From contig SSNP01000059.1 in the NCBI GenBank assembly GCA_006937955.1, forward strand, positions 63,735 to 127,734: a stretch of DNA of 64,000 nucleotides. Direction: 5' to 3'. This DNA comes from Pachypanchax playfairii. Taxonomy: Eukaryota > Chordata > Actinopteri > Cyprinodontiformes > Aplocheilidae. Numbering within the stretch: the first letter of the stretch is position 1; every line of letters starts with the position of its first letter. The translations under genes and the position numbers were made by a program. The notes below the pieces were generated by a model. It did no database searches and was not told the DNA's origin. It saw nothing but the letters and a program-made list of their open reading frames with translations. Shown piece by piece: positions 1 through 11,609 of this stretch.

Positions 1-149
1 GGGGGGCACGTTATGATAATGATAATACCCAGTCTGAGAAATTGATTTTGTTGATCTGATTTTCATTTGTAGTTAATATGTACAGTATATATGAAATAAT
101 AGAGTAATCAATACAAATTGACTCAGACTAATAAATTTCTTTTTTTTTA

Positions 150-556
150 AATACAAATTTTAATTATCCCGTGGAGCCAAGGTGTGGCAGCTGCCATACC
201 TTGCCATACTTGCCAATTGACGCCCCTGTGAGGAAGTAATGAACTTTTTTTTATGCCAAAGCACTGTACCCCAACGCAGCAGGCAACTGCTGCCTCCCGC
301 GTGAGACCGTATACCTTTCTTGAAGAGACCAAAGGCACCAGACTTTACTAACTAAACACAACTAAGACAAATGAACAGATGTAAAATATGAAATGACCAT
401 AAAACTAAAATTTAAAGCAAAAAATGAACCATTTTTTGATGACTTTATTGCAGAGTTATCATATTTTAAGTATCGGTTCATGGTATCTGTTAACTTTAAT
501 TGATACATGTACATTAGACGGAATCGGGGCCGATACCAGTATCGGTGCATCCCTAA
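150..556 (-). repeat. Fragments of dispersed fish repeats, including a hAT-like terminus
   Basis: The segment ending at 556 reads on the - strand as TAGGGATGCACCGATACTGG, the terminal motif style of non-autonomous hAT-like elements common in fish. No matching opposite terminus was found, so it is truncated or its other end is unrecognisable. The part at 165-235 also resembles a dispersed repeat, but I cannot name its family. Confidence 0.4.
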
Positions 557-2685
557 TTAGAACGCTTAACTAAAAAATATTTTGCGTGTGAGGCACTTGA
601 ATGTACAGAGTATGCATGTGCTGGCACATGGTCAGGATGGTACCACCTCTGCCTCAATTTGAGCCAGGAAAAAACCCTGCAAATGATTACTTGTGACATT
701 CACAAGCCTAAACACTAAATGGATTATAAAACTGGAGAGGTTTATGTCAAGACGAGTGCTAAATCTTGTGAGCCAAGATAAAAAATAAAATCCCAGTCTT
801 GCTGAATTTCATAAAAGTTCTTTTGAAAGCTGGAGAGCAAAGGTAAAGAACGAAGCTAAGTGTTGGTGTTAGTTTCCATCACTTTCTGTTGAACTACTAG
901 ACATAGTTTAGTTATGTTCTCCAGGAGATAAAATCTGTAGTTTTTATGTTCAAGCGCCAGCCTGGACACACAAATCCATCTGTCTGACCAGCTCCATGCT
1001 AATAACAGTTAATGTTTATATAACTGCATTTGTTTTCTAGTTTGTTGCTTGTAGAGATTATTATTAAATATTGCCGATGAGCATCTCCATTTTCAACTAC
1101 TGCATATAAAGGTAAAATTACTTCACACTTTACAGACACACTTAGACCCACGAGCAATCAGTCTCAGTTCTGCAACCCCCTCAATGTTGCATTAATGGAG
1201 AGAGTAAAACTTACAGAAGTGTTGACTAGTGAATGGAAATAATCCAAATACAGACAAGCCAGATGCCTCTGAGAGTAGTCTGCATTTTACTACAGGAATG
1301 TTGTCATTAGGTTACAATTATAATTCAGTGTAAACTCAGTGAGTAAGCTCTCCACACAGTACCATCAGTGCCCATTAATGTATGTGTCAAGCATTTCGTT
1401 GCCTCCCACCTCGTCTGTACAGGAGCGTGTTGAGTGAAACGAACAGAAACAGCCGATAGTGAAAATACTCCCCACAAATAAGTCTACTTTCTTACTTACC
1501 CAGCTTTCCAGGTGCAATGGGCTCTGATGAGAAATCCATTCCTGCAAGGCTGTTCAGATTAGATGTTTGTCTTCTCAGCACTTTGTCTGACTCTGGGTGA
1601 TTGTTTTCTGCCAACCAACGCACTGCACAGAATTACTGAATCAAAACAAAGCCATGCCCTGGGTCTGTTGTTTATGTGGCCAGCTGTAAATGCAGTAACA
1701 TCAATTCTGTCATTTTATTCTTTCTAGTAAAAAAAACAAAGTAATAAAAAACATAAAAACTCGTGGAAGGAGTCTAAACTCTTTGTCTTGTATTTATTAT
1801 CACAATCACATCTTCTGTTTGTTTTTTCAGGCATCTTTTTCATATCAGTCAGATTTGTGTAAATGTGAACATTATACTGCGGGTTTATTTCATCACTGTA
1901 AATGGGGTTCTTTGTGGGTTTTGTTTAGAATAATGGTTTAAAACACTGTTTCTTCATTTTATATCAAGTGTGAATTGAGGCTGGATCAGGAACACATCAC
2001 TGTGTACAAGGAGTTATCTTTCAGGTTGGTGCCAGTATGGCTCGTCCCTGGATATGCTATGGAGCTCAGGGACTCTTTTTGTCTTTCTGGGCCCCTACAT
2101 AATGGGATACCTGAGCCTCTTGGGCTGGAACAGCTCATGCTTTATTCAGCCCTCTGATCTTTACTTTAATTATGGGTGACTCTAGATGGAGGGGCTAGTG
2201 GTGTGTCTCAAAGGGTGGGAACTTTGTACCTGCTCCAAGGGCCTGATGTTTAGGCCCTGTGACTTGGGAGATTTTCACCTGAAAACTAAAGCAAACAGTG
2301 ACATTCTACTGCAACAAGTGAAGTAGGGTTTAAACTATTAAGTCCTCTTGATATTTTTAAAAATTGGAATCCACTTACTGTGTCTTAAGCTTTGAGTTTA
2401 ATTCCTAGCTTGAAACATTTGGCTGTAATTTATAGATTTGTGATCTTGACACTGATATGATTTCCTACATGATGCATCTCTGCAGCCTACTTCCTGTGTA
2501 GCTGTGTGTAATCTGTCGTGTCTTGTGGCCGTCTGCAGTCATCATGCACAGTAAACATCAGTGTTACCTTGGTGCCTGTTTCCACCACAGATGTTGCAGG
2601 ATGATGTAGAGATAAAAACGAAATGACTCAGCAAACAGACAGACAGACAAAGCCTGTCAATCAGTTATCAAATCAATCAAATCAA
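557..2685. other. Non-coding stretch with no feature seen
   Basis: AT-rich sequence with stop codons in all frames and no recognisable exon, RNA gene or complete repeat. It could be intergenic or an intron of an upstream non-coding part of numb. Confidence 0.5.
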
Positions 2686-2689
2686 AAAT

Positions 2690-3080
2690 ACTTTATTAAA
2701 TCATTCATCAAATCATTCAGTCAGTTGTTGCTGTTGCTGTTCAGGGTCGCATGGAGCTGGTGGCTATCTCCAGCAGTCATTGGGTGAGAGGCGGGGCTAC
2801 ACCTGGACAGGTCACCAATCCATCACAGGGCTACATGTCGACACAAAACCACTCACACTCTCCTAGTGACACTTGAGAATGGCCAACTAACCTATAGTGC
2901 ATATTTTGGGTCTGCGGGAGGAAGCCAGAGTCCTCAGAGAAAACCCACACATGCACGGAGAGAACATGAGACAAAATACAAAATGTGAATGAACTGGTGG
3001 TGCAGTTTGGTAGCAGTCTTCCCTTGTAGTATGAAGGTCCTGGGTTTGAAACTGGTCTGGGGGCCTTTCTTCATGGAGTT
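2690..3080 (+). repeat. Degenerate LINE/SINE-type tail
   Basis: The text around 2740-2990 (a cluster reading ACCTGGACAGGTCACCAATC, then GGGAGGAAGCCAGAGTCC and the ACCCACACATGCACGGAGAG region) matches the layout of a dispersed fish retroposon sequence known to me. It is followed at 2995-3080 by a sequence resembling the head of a SINE or L2-type element (TTTGAAACTGGTCTGGGGGC). Both are mutated. Family assignment is from memory of the consensus, not from a search. Confidence 0.45.
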
Positions 3081-3108
3081 TGGATCTTCTCTCTATGCCT
3101 AAATACTA

Positions 3109-3205
3109 GGGTCGGGCATTGTTTGCATTTTAACAATTCCGATTCTCACTATCGATTCCTGTTCTACACGATTCTCAATTCCGATTCTTTGAGGTGCAGG
3201 AGAGA
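3109..3205 (+). repeat. Terminus of a hAT-like non-autonomous element
   Basis: Begins TAGGGTCGGGCATTGTTTGC and continues with repeated GATTC/ATTCCGATT motifs typical of this class. No partner terminus was found downstream, so it appears truncated. Confidence 0.4.
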
Positions 3206-5785
3206 AGAAAAAAACAAAATATTTTTTTCTTTGGAAAAAGCCTTTACACGGGCCATTTTTTATTTGATCACATTGCCAGGTGACTCGACAGTTTCATTTG
3301 GTTGCCTAAATATGCACGACTCTAAGGAGATGCAGCCTTTTTACTACATACTCTGTTACTTTTCTGTGGCACTCGGCAATTTGCTCTGCTGACAGCTTTC
3401 CCCTTGTTGCCATGGTGACTGGGGTTCATCTATTTGCTAGCCGGGGTCTCTGGCCAGTTAACGTAGCAGCAGACTGGCTTATGCTAGCATCACTCTGAGA
3501 GCGTTAAACATCTAGAAACAGATTCGACACAGTTTTAGCAACTAAGCTAGTCTGTGAAGAATAAGACGATCATAATTTTCATGTTCTGGCTGACTGTCCA
3601 AAGTGGAGGAAGCAACTAGAGCAGGAGAGCGATGCAACACATCAAACACTGTACACTCGTCACCACACGATGCAGCTGCCGAAGGTGTGTTGTCATGTTT
3701 GTTGGACATCCTCCTTTATCGCAGGTGTTGCACTCAGCAAATCCATCCTTTTGTAAATTAAAATGAAACGGGGTGCACAAAAGCAGTACACAGGTACACA
3801 AAGCGGACGGGTTTGAGTAAATTGTTATTTGTTTAATGGCACTTAACATTTAGAGAGAAATATGTTTATGATTACATATGGTAGCAACAAAGGTACAGTT
3901 TTTTTTGTCAGTCTATAGGAACATGTTTTGAATTCACTTCAAAGTGAGACTGTTGCCAGTTTATTGCTGTTCCTCAATCTCCTTCCTGTGTTAGATTTCT
4001 TGTCTTGAGACATTTCTGCATTAAAGGGAACCCTGACTACTTGCACTTGTTAGTTTTAAATGTGCAACTACAATTCATTATTATGATGTGTGAAAACTCA
4101 GCATTATTTTACATGCAGAATGCATTCTGTGATGATGACAAACTGGTTGTAGAAGTTGTACATTTTCTTGTACCTTTTTAGCAGTAGATATATGTAGATA
4201 ATTCCAAGCTTTGCTGCTTTTGATGGGAATCCAGTCGACGGCAATTGAAGTCTTCCCAACTTCCTGAGTGGTAGGAAGGGGAGAGCTGAATGGGAGAAAG
4301 ACTGTGGATGAATTAACTTTTTAAGGACCCATGTTTATGTTCTTGACACGTCTCTCCTGATGCCTTTTAGTCATTTTGTGGATGACAGCTGCTAACAGGG
4401 GTAATGTTCTCTCACAAAGTGCTTAAATGCCACAGGCTGGTTGGTGATAAATGCTGGGTGAAACATCAGACAGGCACTGGATGGCTGTCCAGGCACAAAC
4501 CTGGACACAGAGGATTCTGACAACCCAATGGTTCCTGTAGTCCTACCATCTGAAACTGTCCAGTTATCTTCAACTGTGACTGATCCTTGAACTCAGAACA
4601 TTGCAGCACATCAGATCCAGCTGTGCAGTGGCTAGAAGACATCCATCACCCAATAACTATGGACTACTGTATATTTGTGTATGAAAAGAACTGGAAAAAT
4701 AGCAGGAGAACTGTCAGTCACAGGATGTGTCGTCTTCTGATGAATCAAGTGACAGACGTTCGCCTCAGGACACACAAGTCTGATCCAGAGTACAATTCAA
4801 GGTTTTCCGAGCACTCTGAAAGCACCCAGGAATGACAACCCTCAACTGATACAGAGTCAATGGACAGACCTTTTCTGGGATGTTAAAATATTGTTTTGAA
4901 TTTGAGTCTTTGATTTTCAAGGAGGAAGTAAAAGAGCTGCAAAATGAGGGATCACAGTTAACACTAGATCTTCCAAGTGGGAATGGCTGTAATTACAGCT
5001 GGCAGCTCCAGCTTTGGGACCAAAGGAACAGGTAATCTGAAAAATGCCACAAATTATAGATTCTTGGCATGTGACAAAAGGAATGTCCAAACAATGTCTG
5101 CTGTATCTAAGAGGAGGGAATAGAAATATCTGATTTAATTATCAGCCATTTATAGCGGCATATGCAAACCAGTTAGAGTGATGCAGCAGTACCATCATGT
5201 TACTAACTGCCTTGACTGGCCAGGGAACAGTTACTATCATACATGTGCTCACAAAACCCCTTGAGTCAGAGATCTGAGGCCAGGATCTGAGGTCTACAAC
5301 GCACCTGTCAGGAGCAGCTTTAAAAAGACCTGGATCAGGACAGGGACATGAGAATGAATGAAACAGACCACCCAGATCACATATTATTTTCCGAGACACA
5401 GGAATTCTTGCTTTTCAAGTAGTTGCAGCTTTGGTTTGAGTCCCTTTGTACTGATCAAAGAGCTGCCGTGGGATGTTTTCACAAATCCCATGAAATACTT
5501 GCGCTTATCTTTCACACTTAGGTTCAATTTTTAAAGGATTTTTTTAAACAGTAACATTTTTGTGTGACAATCTGTTCAGTTGAACAGCTTTCCAAACCCA
5601 CGAAAATCCATCTTGTACCGCTCCAGCTAAAACCGTCTATCTCATTAAAACATTTTTTTGGACCAATCAAGTATTGTGCTTTGGGGCGGGTGTTCAGGTA
5701 TGATTGGCAGCAAGTTTCCAGGCAGGTAAAGCAAAATAAACATGGCTGTGCCGGTGGATGTACACATGACATACACATAACTCTG
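3206..5785. other. Non-coding stretch with no feature seen
   Basis: Only short open frames without recognisable domains are present (for example 4587-4835). I see no splice-flanked exon, RNA gene or complete repeat. Confidence 0.45.
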
Positions 5786-6420
5786 TTGAAGGCCCAGACA
5801 GAGTATCGGGAATGCAGCATCATGTGTTTTACTGAGACATGGCTAAAGGAACATATCCTGGACTCCAGCGTGTCTCTGCCTGGCTTTCAAACAATATGAG
5901 CAGACAGAGATTTGAAGAGGAGCTGCAAAAGAAGAGGAGTTTGTCAGCTGATCACATCTGCAGTCACCTGTTGGGGAAGCAGCATCAGAGCAAGTGACAT
6001 GAAGAGGCTGAACAGATGGATAAGGAGGACTGATTCTGTCATGGAGACTGAACTGGAGTCTCTTGAGTTGATTGTCCAAAGGAGGATGAAGAACATAATA
6101 GAAAACCCTCAACATCCTCTTCAGAACACAGTAACTCAACAGTCAGAAGATTCTTCACAATCCGCTGCAGCACAGACCGCTACAGGAGATCCTTCCTGTC
6201 TACAGCTAGAACCCTCTACAGGAGATCCTTCCTGTCCACAGCTAGAACCCTCTACAGGAGATCCTTCCTGTCCACAGCTAGAACCCTCTACAGGAGATCC
6301 TTCCTGTCCACAGCTAGAACCCTCTATGGCTCCCTGAAAAAGAACTGAGCTACAACAACACTTTAATTTCCCTTCGGGGATTAATAAAGTATTTTTGATT
6401 TGATTTGATTTGATTTGATA
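5786..6420 (+). pseudogene. Internally deleted non-LTR retrotransposon (L2/Rex1-like)
   Basis: Positions 5791-5898 encode a piece of the endonuclease domain of fish LINEs (motif MCFTETWL, then VSLPGFQT). Without the reverse transcriptase core, the sequence jumps to the ORF2 C-terminal region at about 5945-6130 (CWGSS, RTDSVMETELESLELIVQRR, HPLQNTV), then a tandemly expanded tail, and ends with the LINE 3' tail ACTTTAATTTCCCTTCGGGG and repeated TTTGA at 6400-6420. It is a dead relic with most of ORF2 missing. The 141-residue open frame at 5912-6337 is part of this relic and not a host gene. Confidence 0.7.
6181..6324 (+). repeat. 4 x 36-bp tandem repeat inside the LINE relic
   Basis: Units start at 6181, 6217, 6253 and 6289. 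They are nearly identical; the first differs by TCTACAG versus TCCACAG. In the LINE reading frame each unit encodes RRSFLSTARTLY, the usual C-terminal signature of these retrotransposons, so the terminal peptide has been tandemly amplified. Confidence 0.85.
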
Positions 6421-6884
6421 AAAGCAGCTATTGAATCTGTTTTAGGACTAGAGACGATTTCATTGTTGACAAGCAAAGATAAGAACTTTGTGCATTTCTC
6501 AGTGGTAATGATGTGTGTGTTTTTCTCCCGACTGCATTTACAAGAGCTTGATTTACTGTGATTGGCTAAAGACAAATCATCAAAGGCAGATACTTGCTGG
6601 CGTGTCCTCCAATAAGCTTAGAATATTATACCTGATGTCCCTCCCTTTTATAGACAGTTTCAAATGGAGCAGTTCCAGATGTGTGTCCCCAAATTGACAA
6701 GAGGTGGGGCTACACATAGATCTGGCAGAGCCAGGTTAGTAAAAGCCTTAAAATGATAAAAAGTCATCACACAACAGGCAGGGTCCAATTACATTTCTTT
6801 GCTTCATAAATCTCCACTGTTAAGTCACTTCACTTAAGAAAGGCAATTCTAAAATGACAAATAATTCTCATTAACTTTTATATA

Positions 6885-7650
6885 CACTGCTAAAACAATA
6901 AGATAAAACACACCAACATAAAACATGATGTCCCAGAGAGGTTCTTTTGGATTTAGGTCAGGTGAGTGGTATCAATACCTTCATTCTCCAGGACCTGCCT
7001 GCAGACTCCTGCCACATGATGCCAGACATTATCCTGCACCAGGAGGAACCCAGGACCCACTTAACCAGCACAGGGTCTAACAAAGGGTCTAAGGATTTCA
7101 TCCTATTAGCTAATGGCTGTCAGGGGTCCACCATTTACCATGTACAGGTCTGTGTGTCCCTCCATGGATCTGCCTCCCAGACCAAACCCGTCCTGCTGAA
7201 CATGCAAGATCCACCAGGGCTCCTCCAGACCCTTTCAGGTCTGTCACATGACCTCAGAGTGAACCAGCTCTCATCTGTGAAAAGCACAAGGTGCCTGTAT
7301 CAGACCTCCTGATTCTGGTGTCCATCCTGGTGGAGTTGGACTGTCTGTAGAACCTCTGTAGGGTTCTGGTATCACCTCCAGTAGTGACACCGACCCGAGT
7401 CAAAGACAGAACTGCTGAACAGTAGTTATAAAAGATGAGTGGGTGTGGCCTCCAGCTGCAGAACCCTCATGTTTTTGGTGTTGTGTCATTGTTTTACCTT
7501 TAATGCAGCTGTTGTTAATTTCATTAAGTCCAAACAGCTGATACAGATTAACAATCTCCTCTGGTACTGAACTGACCGGATCAATGTCCCTGAAGTTTCA
7601 CTGACTTGATGCGCAGATTAAAAAGTTTTCCTGAATTTCTCTGAGCAGCG
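6885..7650 (-). mobile_element. Degenerate, internally deleted Tc1-like element
   Basis: Flanked by TA on both sides (6883-6884 and 7651-7652), with termini CACTGCTAAAAC and, inverted, CGCTGCTCAGAG. The - strand at about 6940-7330 preserves broken transposase text: QDNVWHHVAGVCRQVLE followed by a degenerate DLNP(K)E corresponding to the family SPDLNPIE block. It lacks the N-terminal DNA-binding region and contains stops, so it is a dead relic. Confidence 0.7.
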
Positions 7651-8520
7651 TAGTTGAATCTGAATGGGGGGATGATATTAATTCAGACCCCATTTCTGCC
7701 TTTGAGTAAATCAAAAGTCACCAAAAATATATAATTTACTATGTGCAGTGTCAATTATTTTAATATGTATAACAGTGAAAAGTGAACTTCTTTGCAGCTA
7801 ATGTGTTTCTTCGAATTGGCATTAGCAAGCAGCTGCAGCACAAACAGCTGTTTTGGCTCACTTGCTCCTTTTCATGTGTTTGATTTTCATCCATTCTTTA
7901 TTTTAAAGTGTGTTTTGGGGGATTACTCCTGTTAGTTGAGAGATTTTAAGAACAGACTTTTCCTCTGACCTGTGGTTTACAGAGAAGGTCTCTGAGTCAG
8001 ACAAGCCAACGTTTACTATTTGTTGTGAAACCAGCACAAGTTGCTGTGACTGCTGTTAATTGTTGGATATCTGGGTAGGTAAAACAACTGCCAATAAGAC
8101 CCTCGAACTTTAAGATTTAATTGAATAAATTCCTTATTGCTGCAAGAGTTGTTGTTATGGGTTGCGATGTTGTTGATAATGAAGGGGGAAACTGCACAGC
8201 GGCCAGTGATGAAGCTTTGCTCAATCGATAATGAAAGTTCCCCAGCGCAAGAAAGAGTCAATTATTAATGAGGTGAATATCATATTCTGCTTTGAGTAGA
8301 GAAGCGTTTCTGTTTATGAATCACTGTTTCTACTTTGCTCTTGGACAGAAACCAGAATGTTGGTGAGAGAAAATGAGGAATGAAAAAATGGTTTGTTTTG
8401 GTATGCTTTAATCCACATTCAAAGATTTTCAGTTAGGATAAAGGTGATAAAAATATTAAAGTGTAACTCTGTCCTTTTGTTTCTAAATCTATCACTTTTT
8501 CATAATATTTTCAAATAGAC
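7651..8520. other. Non-coding stretch with no feature seen
   Basis: AT-rich sequence with no recognisable exon, RNA gene or repeat boundary. Confidence 0.45.
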
Positions 8521-8523
8521 TGA

Positions 8524-9178
8524 CCCCTCCTTTCCACCAGCAGCATGTTACTGCAGCAGCGCGTCTCGCTCGTGTATTCTGCTGCTTGGCCCTTTCCACC
8601 AGGTGCGTATCAGACGCGTAGCAGCAGGGAAGCAACCGTCATTGAAAGGGCACGAAGTCACGCGAGATTAGCAAAATCACACGTGACCTCGTCAGTATAC
8701 ACAACAACAAGCAGAAAAAAACTACAACATGGCTCCAAAAGGTTTGTGTTTTATGTTCTGTCCGTTTTATGTAAATATGAAGGACATTTAAAGATCCAGA
8801 GGGCTGCTCCCTCGGAGCGTATTTCGGTTTTGGAAAAGTTTACAGCGGGGGTCTACAAAACCCAGTAGTGGAGTGTCATTGTTCAGCAGTTGTCTCTGCT
8901 TCACCACACCTCAATCAAACAAGGTTCTGAGAAACGGTTTTTCAACCTCGATCTTCAAGCCAGACGTCTTCCTCTTTCCAAAATGTCGAACTTGTGAAGT
9001 GTTTCAGATGCGTAGCGCGTAAAAAATAGAACCGGCGCGTATGTGCCGCGAGATGTCGCTCCTGAGACGCGTTCAACTCGTGCTGCTGACGGATGCGGTG
9101 GAAAGGGTTCTGTTGACTACAGCGGTATGTATCAGCTGTGTATGACGTGCTGCTGACGGGTCCGGTGGAAAGGAGGGG
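8524..9178. mobile_element. Non-autonomous DNA element with CCCCTCCTTTCCACC termini
   Basis: The left end CCCCTCCTTTCCACC (8524-8538) is repeated in perfect inversion at the right end (9164-9178). TGA flanks both sides (8521-8523 and 9179-9181), giving a possible 3-bp target duplication as made by PIF/Harbinger transposons. The interior has GC-rich, inverted subterminal motifs around CTGCTGAC. No transposase is encoded; the open frame at 8545-8868 lies wholly inside and has no recognisable domain. Confidence 0.6.
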
Positions 9179-9306
9179 TGATTCATTTCACCATTTACAT
9201 GTAATTAGTTAAACTGCTTCCAAACAGTACACACTGTTAAAAATAATGCTGAACTAACTGAGTAGTATTAATTGAGCTCATGCTGGCGGTACTTGTTAAA
9301 CAGATA

Positions 9307-10908
9307 CAGTGGGGCAAAAAAGTATTTAGTCAGCCACCAATTGTGTAAGTTCTCCCACTTAAAAAGATCAGAGAGGCCTGTAATTTTCATCATAGGTATA
9401 CCTCAACTATGAGAGACAAAATGAGGAAAAAAAATCCAGAAAATCACATTGTCTGATTTTTAAAGAATTTATTTGCAAATTATGGTGGAAAATAAGTATT
9501 TGGTCAATAACAAAAGTTAATCTCAATACTTTGTTATATAGCCTTTGTTGGCAATGACAGAGGTCAAACGTTTTCTGTAAGTCTTCACAAGGTTTTCACA
9601 CACTGTTGCTGGTATTTTGGCCCATTCCTCCATGCAGATCTCCTCTAGAGCAGTGATGTTTTGGGGCTGACGCTGGGCAACACGGACTTTCAACTCCCTC
9701 CAGAGATTTTCTATGGGGTTGAGATCTGGAGACTGGCTAGGCCACTCCAGGACCTTGAAATGCTTCTTACGAAGCCACTCCTTCGTTGCCCGGGCGGTGT
9801 GTTTGGGATCATTGTCATGCTGAAAGACCCAGCCACGTCTCATTTTCAATGCCCTTGCTGATGGAAGGAGGTTTTCACTCAAAATCTTACGATACATGGC
9901 CCCATTCATTCTTTCCTTTACACGGATCAGTCGTCCTGGTCCCCTTGCAGAAAAACAGCCCCAAAGCATGATGTTTCCACCCCCATGCTTTACAGTAGGT
10001 ATGGTGTTCTTTGGATCCAACTCAGCATTCTTTCCCCTCCAAACACAACAAGTTGAGTTTCTACCAAAAAGTTCTATTTTGGTTTCATCTGACCATATGA
10101 TGTTCTCCCAATCCTCTTCTGGATCATCCAAATGCTCTCTAGCAAACCGCAGACGGGCCTGGACGTGTCCTGGCTTCAGCAGGGGGACACGTCTGGCACT
10201 GCAGGATTTGAGTCCCTGGCGGCGTAGTGTGTTACTGATGGTAGCCTTTGTTACTTTGGTCCCAGCTCTCTGCAGGTCATTCACTAGGTCCCTCCGTGTG
10301 GTTCTGGGATTTTTGCTCACCGTTCTTGTGATCATTTTGACCCCACGGGGTGAGATCTTGCGTGGAGCCCCAGATCGAGGGAGATTATCAGTGGTCTTGT
10401 ATGTCTTCCATTTTCTAATAATTGCTCCCACAGTTGATTTCTTCACACCAAGCTGCTTACCTATTGCAGATTCAGTCTTCCCAGCCTGGTGAAGGTCTAC
10501 AATTTTGTTTCTGGTGTCCTTTGACAGCTCTTTGGTCTTGGCCATAGTGGAGTTTGGAGCGTGACTGTTTGAGGTTGTGGACAGGTGTCTTTTATACTGA
10601 TAACGAGTTCACACAGGTGCCATTAATACAGGTAACGAGGGGAGGACCGAGGAGCCTCTTAAAGAAGTTACAGGTCTGTGAAAGCCAGAAATCTTACTTG
10701 TTTGTAGGTGACCAAATACTTATTTTCCACCATAATTTGCAAATAAATTCTTTAAAAATCAGACAATGTGATTTTCTGGATTTTTTTTCCTCATTTTGTC
10801 TCTCATAGTTGAGGTATACCTATGATGAAAATTACAGGCCTCTCTGATCTTTTTAAGTGGGAGAACTTACACAATTGGTGGCTGACTAAATACTTTTTTG
10901 CTCCACTG
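9307..10908 (-). mobile_element. Apparently intact Tc1/mariner transposon, 1602 bp
   Basis: The element is bounded by the TA target duplication (9305-9306 and 10909-10910). The terminal inverted repeats are about 200 bp each (9307-9506 and 10709-10908) and I can find only one mismatch between them, at the eighth base (GGGG versus GGAG). It contains one uninterrupted transposase gene on the - strand. Near-identical termini plus an open transposase frame imply a recent insertion. Confidence 0.92.
9523..10545 (-). CDS. Tc1-like DD34E transposase
   Basis: A 340-residue protein of full family length that would cut and paste the surrounding element in the nucleus. The N-terminal part (about 1-110) carries the paired helix-turn-helix DNA-binding region (TRNKIVDLHQAGKTESAIG, then a second HTH near TKATISNTLRRQG) with a basic GAPRKI linker between them. 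The catalytic part has the first Asp in IIWSDETK, the second in FQHDNDPKHTA and the Glu in SPDLNPIENLW, with 34 residues between the last two. The glycine-rich HGGGNIMLWGCFS box is present. No frameshift or stop is visible, so activity is possible, but that is inference. The start Met opens the conserved MAKTKELSKD N-terminus. Confidence 0.93.
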   Translation of the reverse strand: MAKTKELSKDTRNKIVDLHQAGKTESAIGKQLGVKKSTVGAIIRKWKTYKTTDNLPRSGAPRKISPRGVKMITRTVSKNPRTTRRDLVNDLQRAGTKVTKATISNTLRRQGLKSCSARRVPLLKPGHVQARLRFAREHLDDPEEDWENIIWSDETKIELFGRNSTCCVWRGKNAELDPKNTIPTVKHGGGNIMLWGCFSARGPGRLIRVKERMNGAMYRKILSENLLPSARALKMRRGWVFQHDNDPKHTARATKEWLRKKHFKVLEWPSQSPDLNPIENLWRELKVRVAQRQPQNITALEEICMEEWAKIPATVCENLVKTYRKRLTSVIANKGYITKY

Positions 10909-10910
10909 TA

Positions 10911-11606
10911 CACAATAACAATATATTATAATATACATGGTTTTGCATATTTGAACTTGTGTCAAACTATTCTTCATAGATTTTAGCTTTGTGTTTAATA
11001 GGATCGTCAGAGGTTTGTTGCAGATAACTGTCAGTTTTAGGATCATAACATTGAAACTGAATCTCTAAGATAACCTGATATAAAACATTCAAATGAAACA
11101 CAGGTCCAATAACATTATTTGTTATGAGTGAAATTGTTTTCATAAAGTAACTCTTAAGAATCAAATTCAAAGATTTGATGCTTCATTCAATCCTCAGTGA
11201 AGAAATAAAAGAGAAAGTCAAAGAAAACAATTTTATGTATCTGTCCAGAGTTGATCATGTTGTAACAAGAAAAAGATTCTAAAATGTAAAAAAAAAAAAA
11301 AAAAAGGCTTATGAGTATTAAAAAGCAACTTGACATCTTTTTTCTGTTTGTTGAAAACATTTCGCTTTTCATTCCAAACAAAAAAACATCAACATACTGT
11401 AAGTCTGGATACGTTTATAGTTTTGACCCCAGAACGACTAATTATTATACTTACAAGATTTTTTATTATTATTATTTATTATTATTATTTTCAAGAAGTT
11501 ATTTGGCTGATCCCTACTGCCTGCTCACAGTCATGGTGTTTTATTAAGCATGATTAGGCATAAAATATCTAAACATGTTAGAAAAAATAATATTTAACCA
11601 TAAAAG
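10911..11606. other. AT-rich non-coding stretch
   Basis: Contains a poly-A run near 11287-11304 and TTATTA-rich text near 11460-11490. No gene or complete element is recognised. Confidence 0.5.
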
Positions 11607-11609
11607 TAA

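Noticed and set aside
6181..6324. Regular 36-bp repeats that could suggest a CRISPR array
   Set aside because: The units are contiguous with no spacers and lie in a eukaryotic LINE tail; they are a tandem repeat.
5912..6337. 141-residue open frame as a host gene
   Set aside because: It is the out-of-frame and partly in-frame reading of a decayed LINE plus its tandem repeat.
8545..8868. 107-residue open frame
   Set aside because: It lies entirely inside a non-autonomous DNA element and has no recognisable domain.
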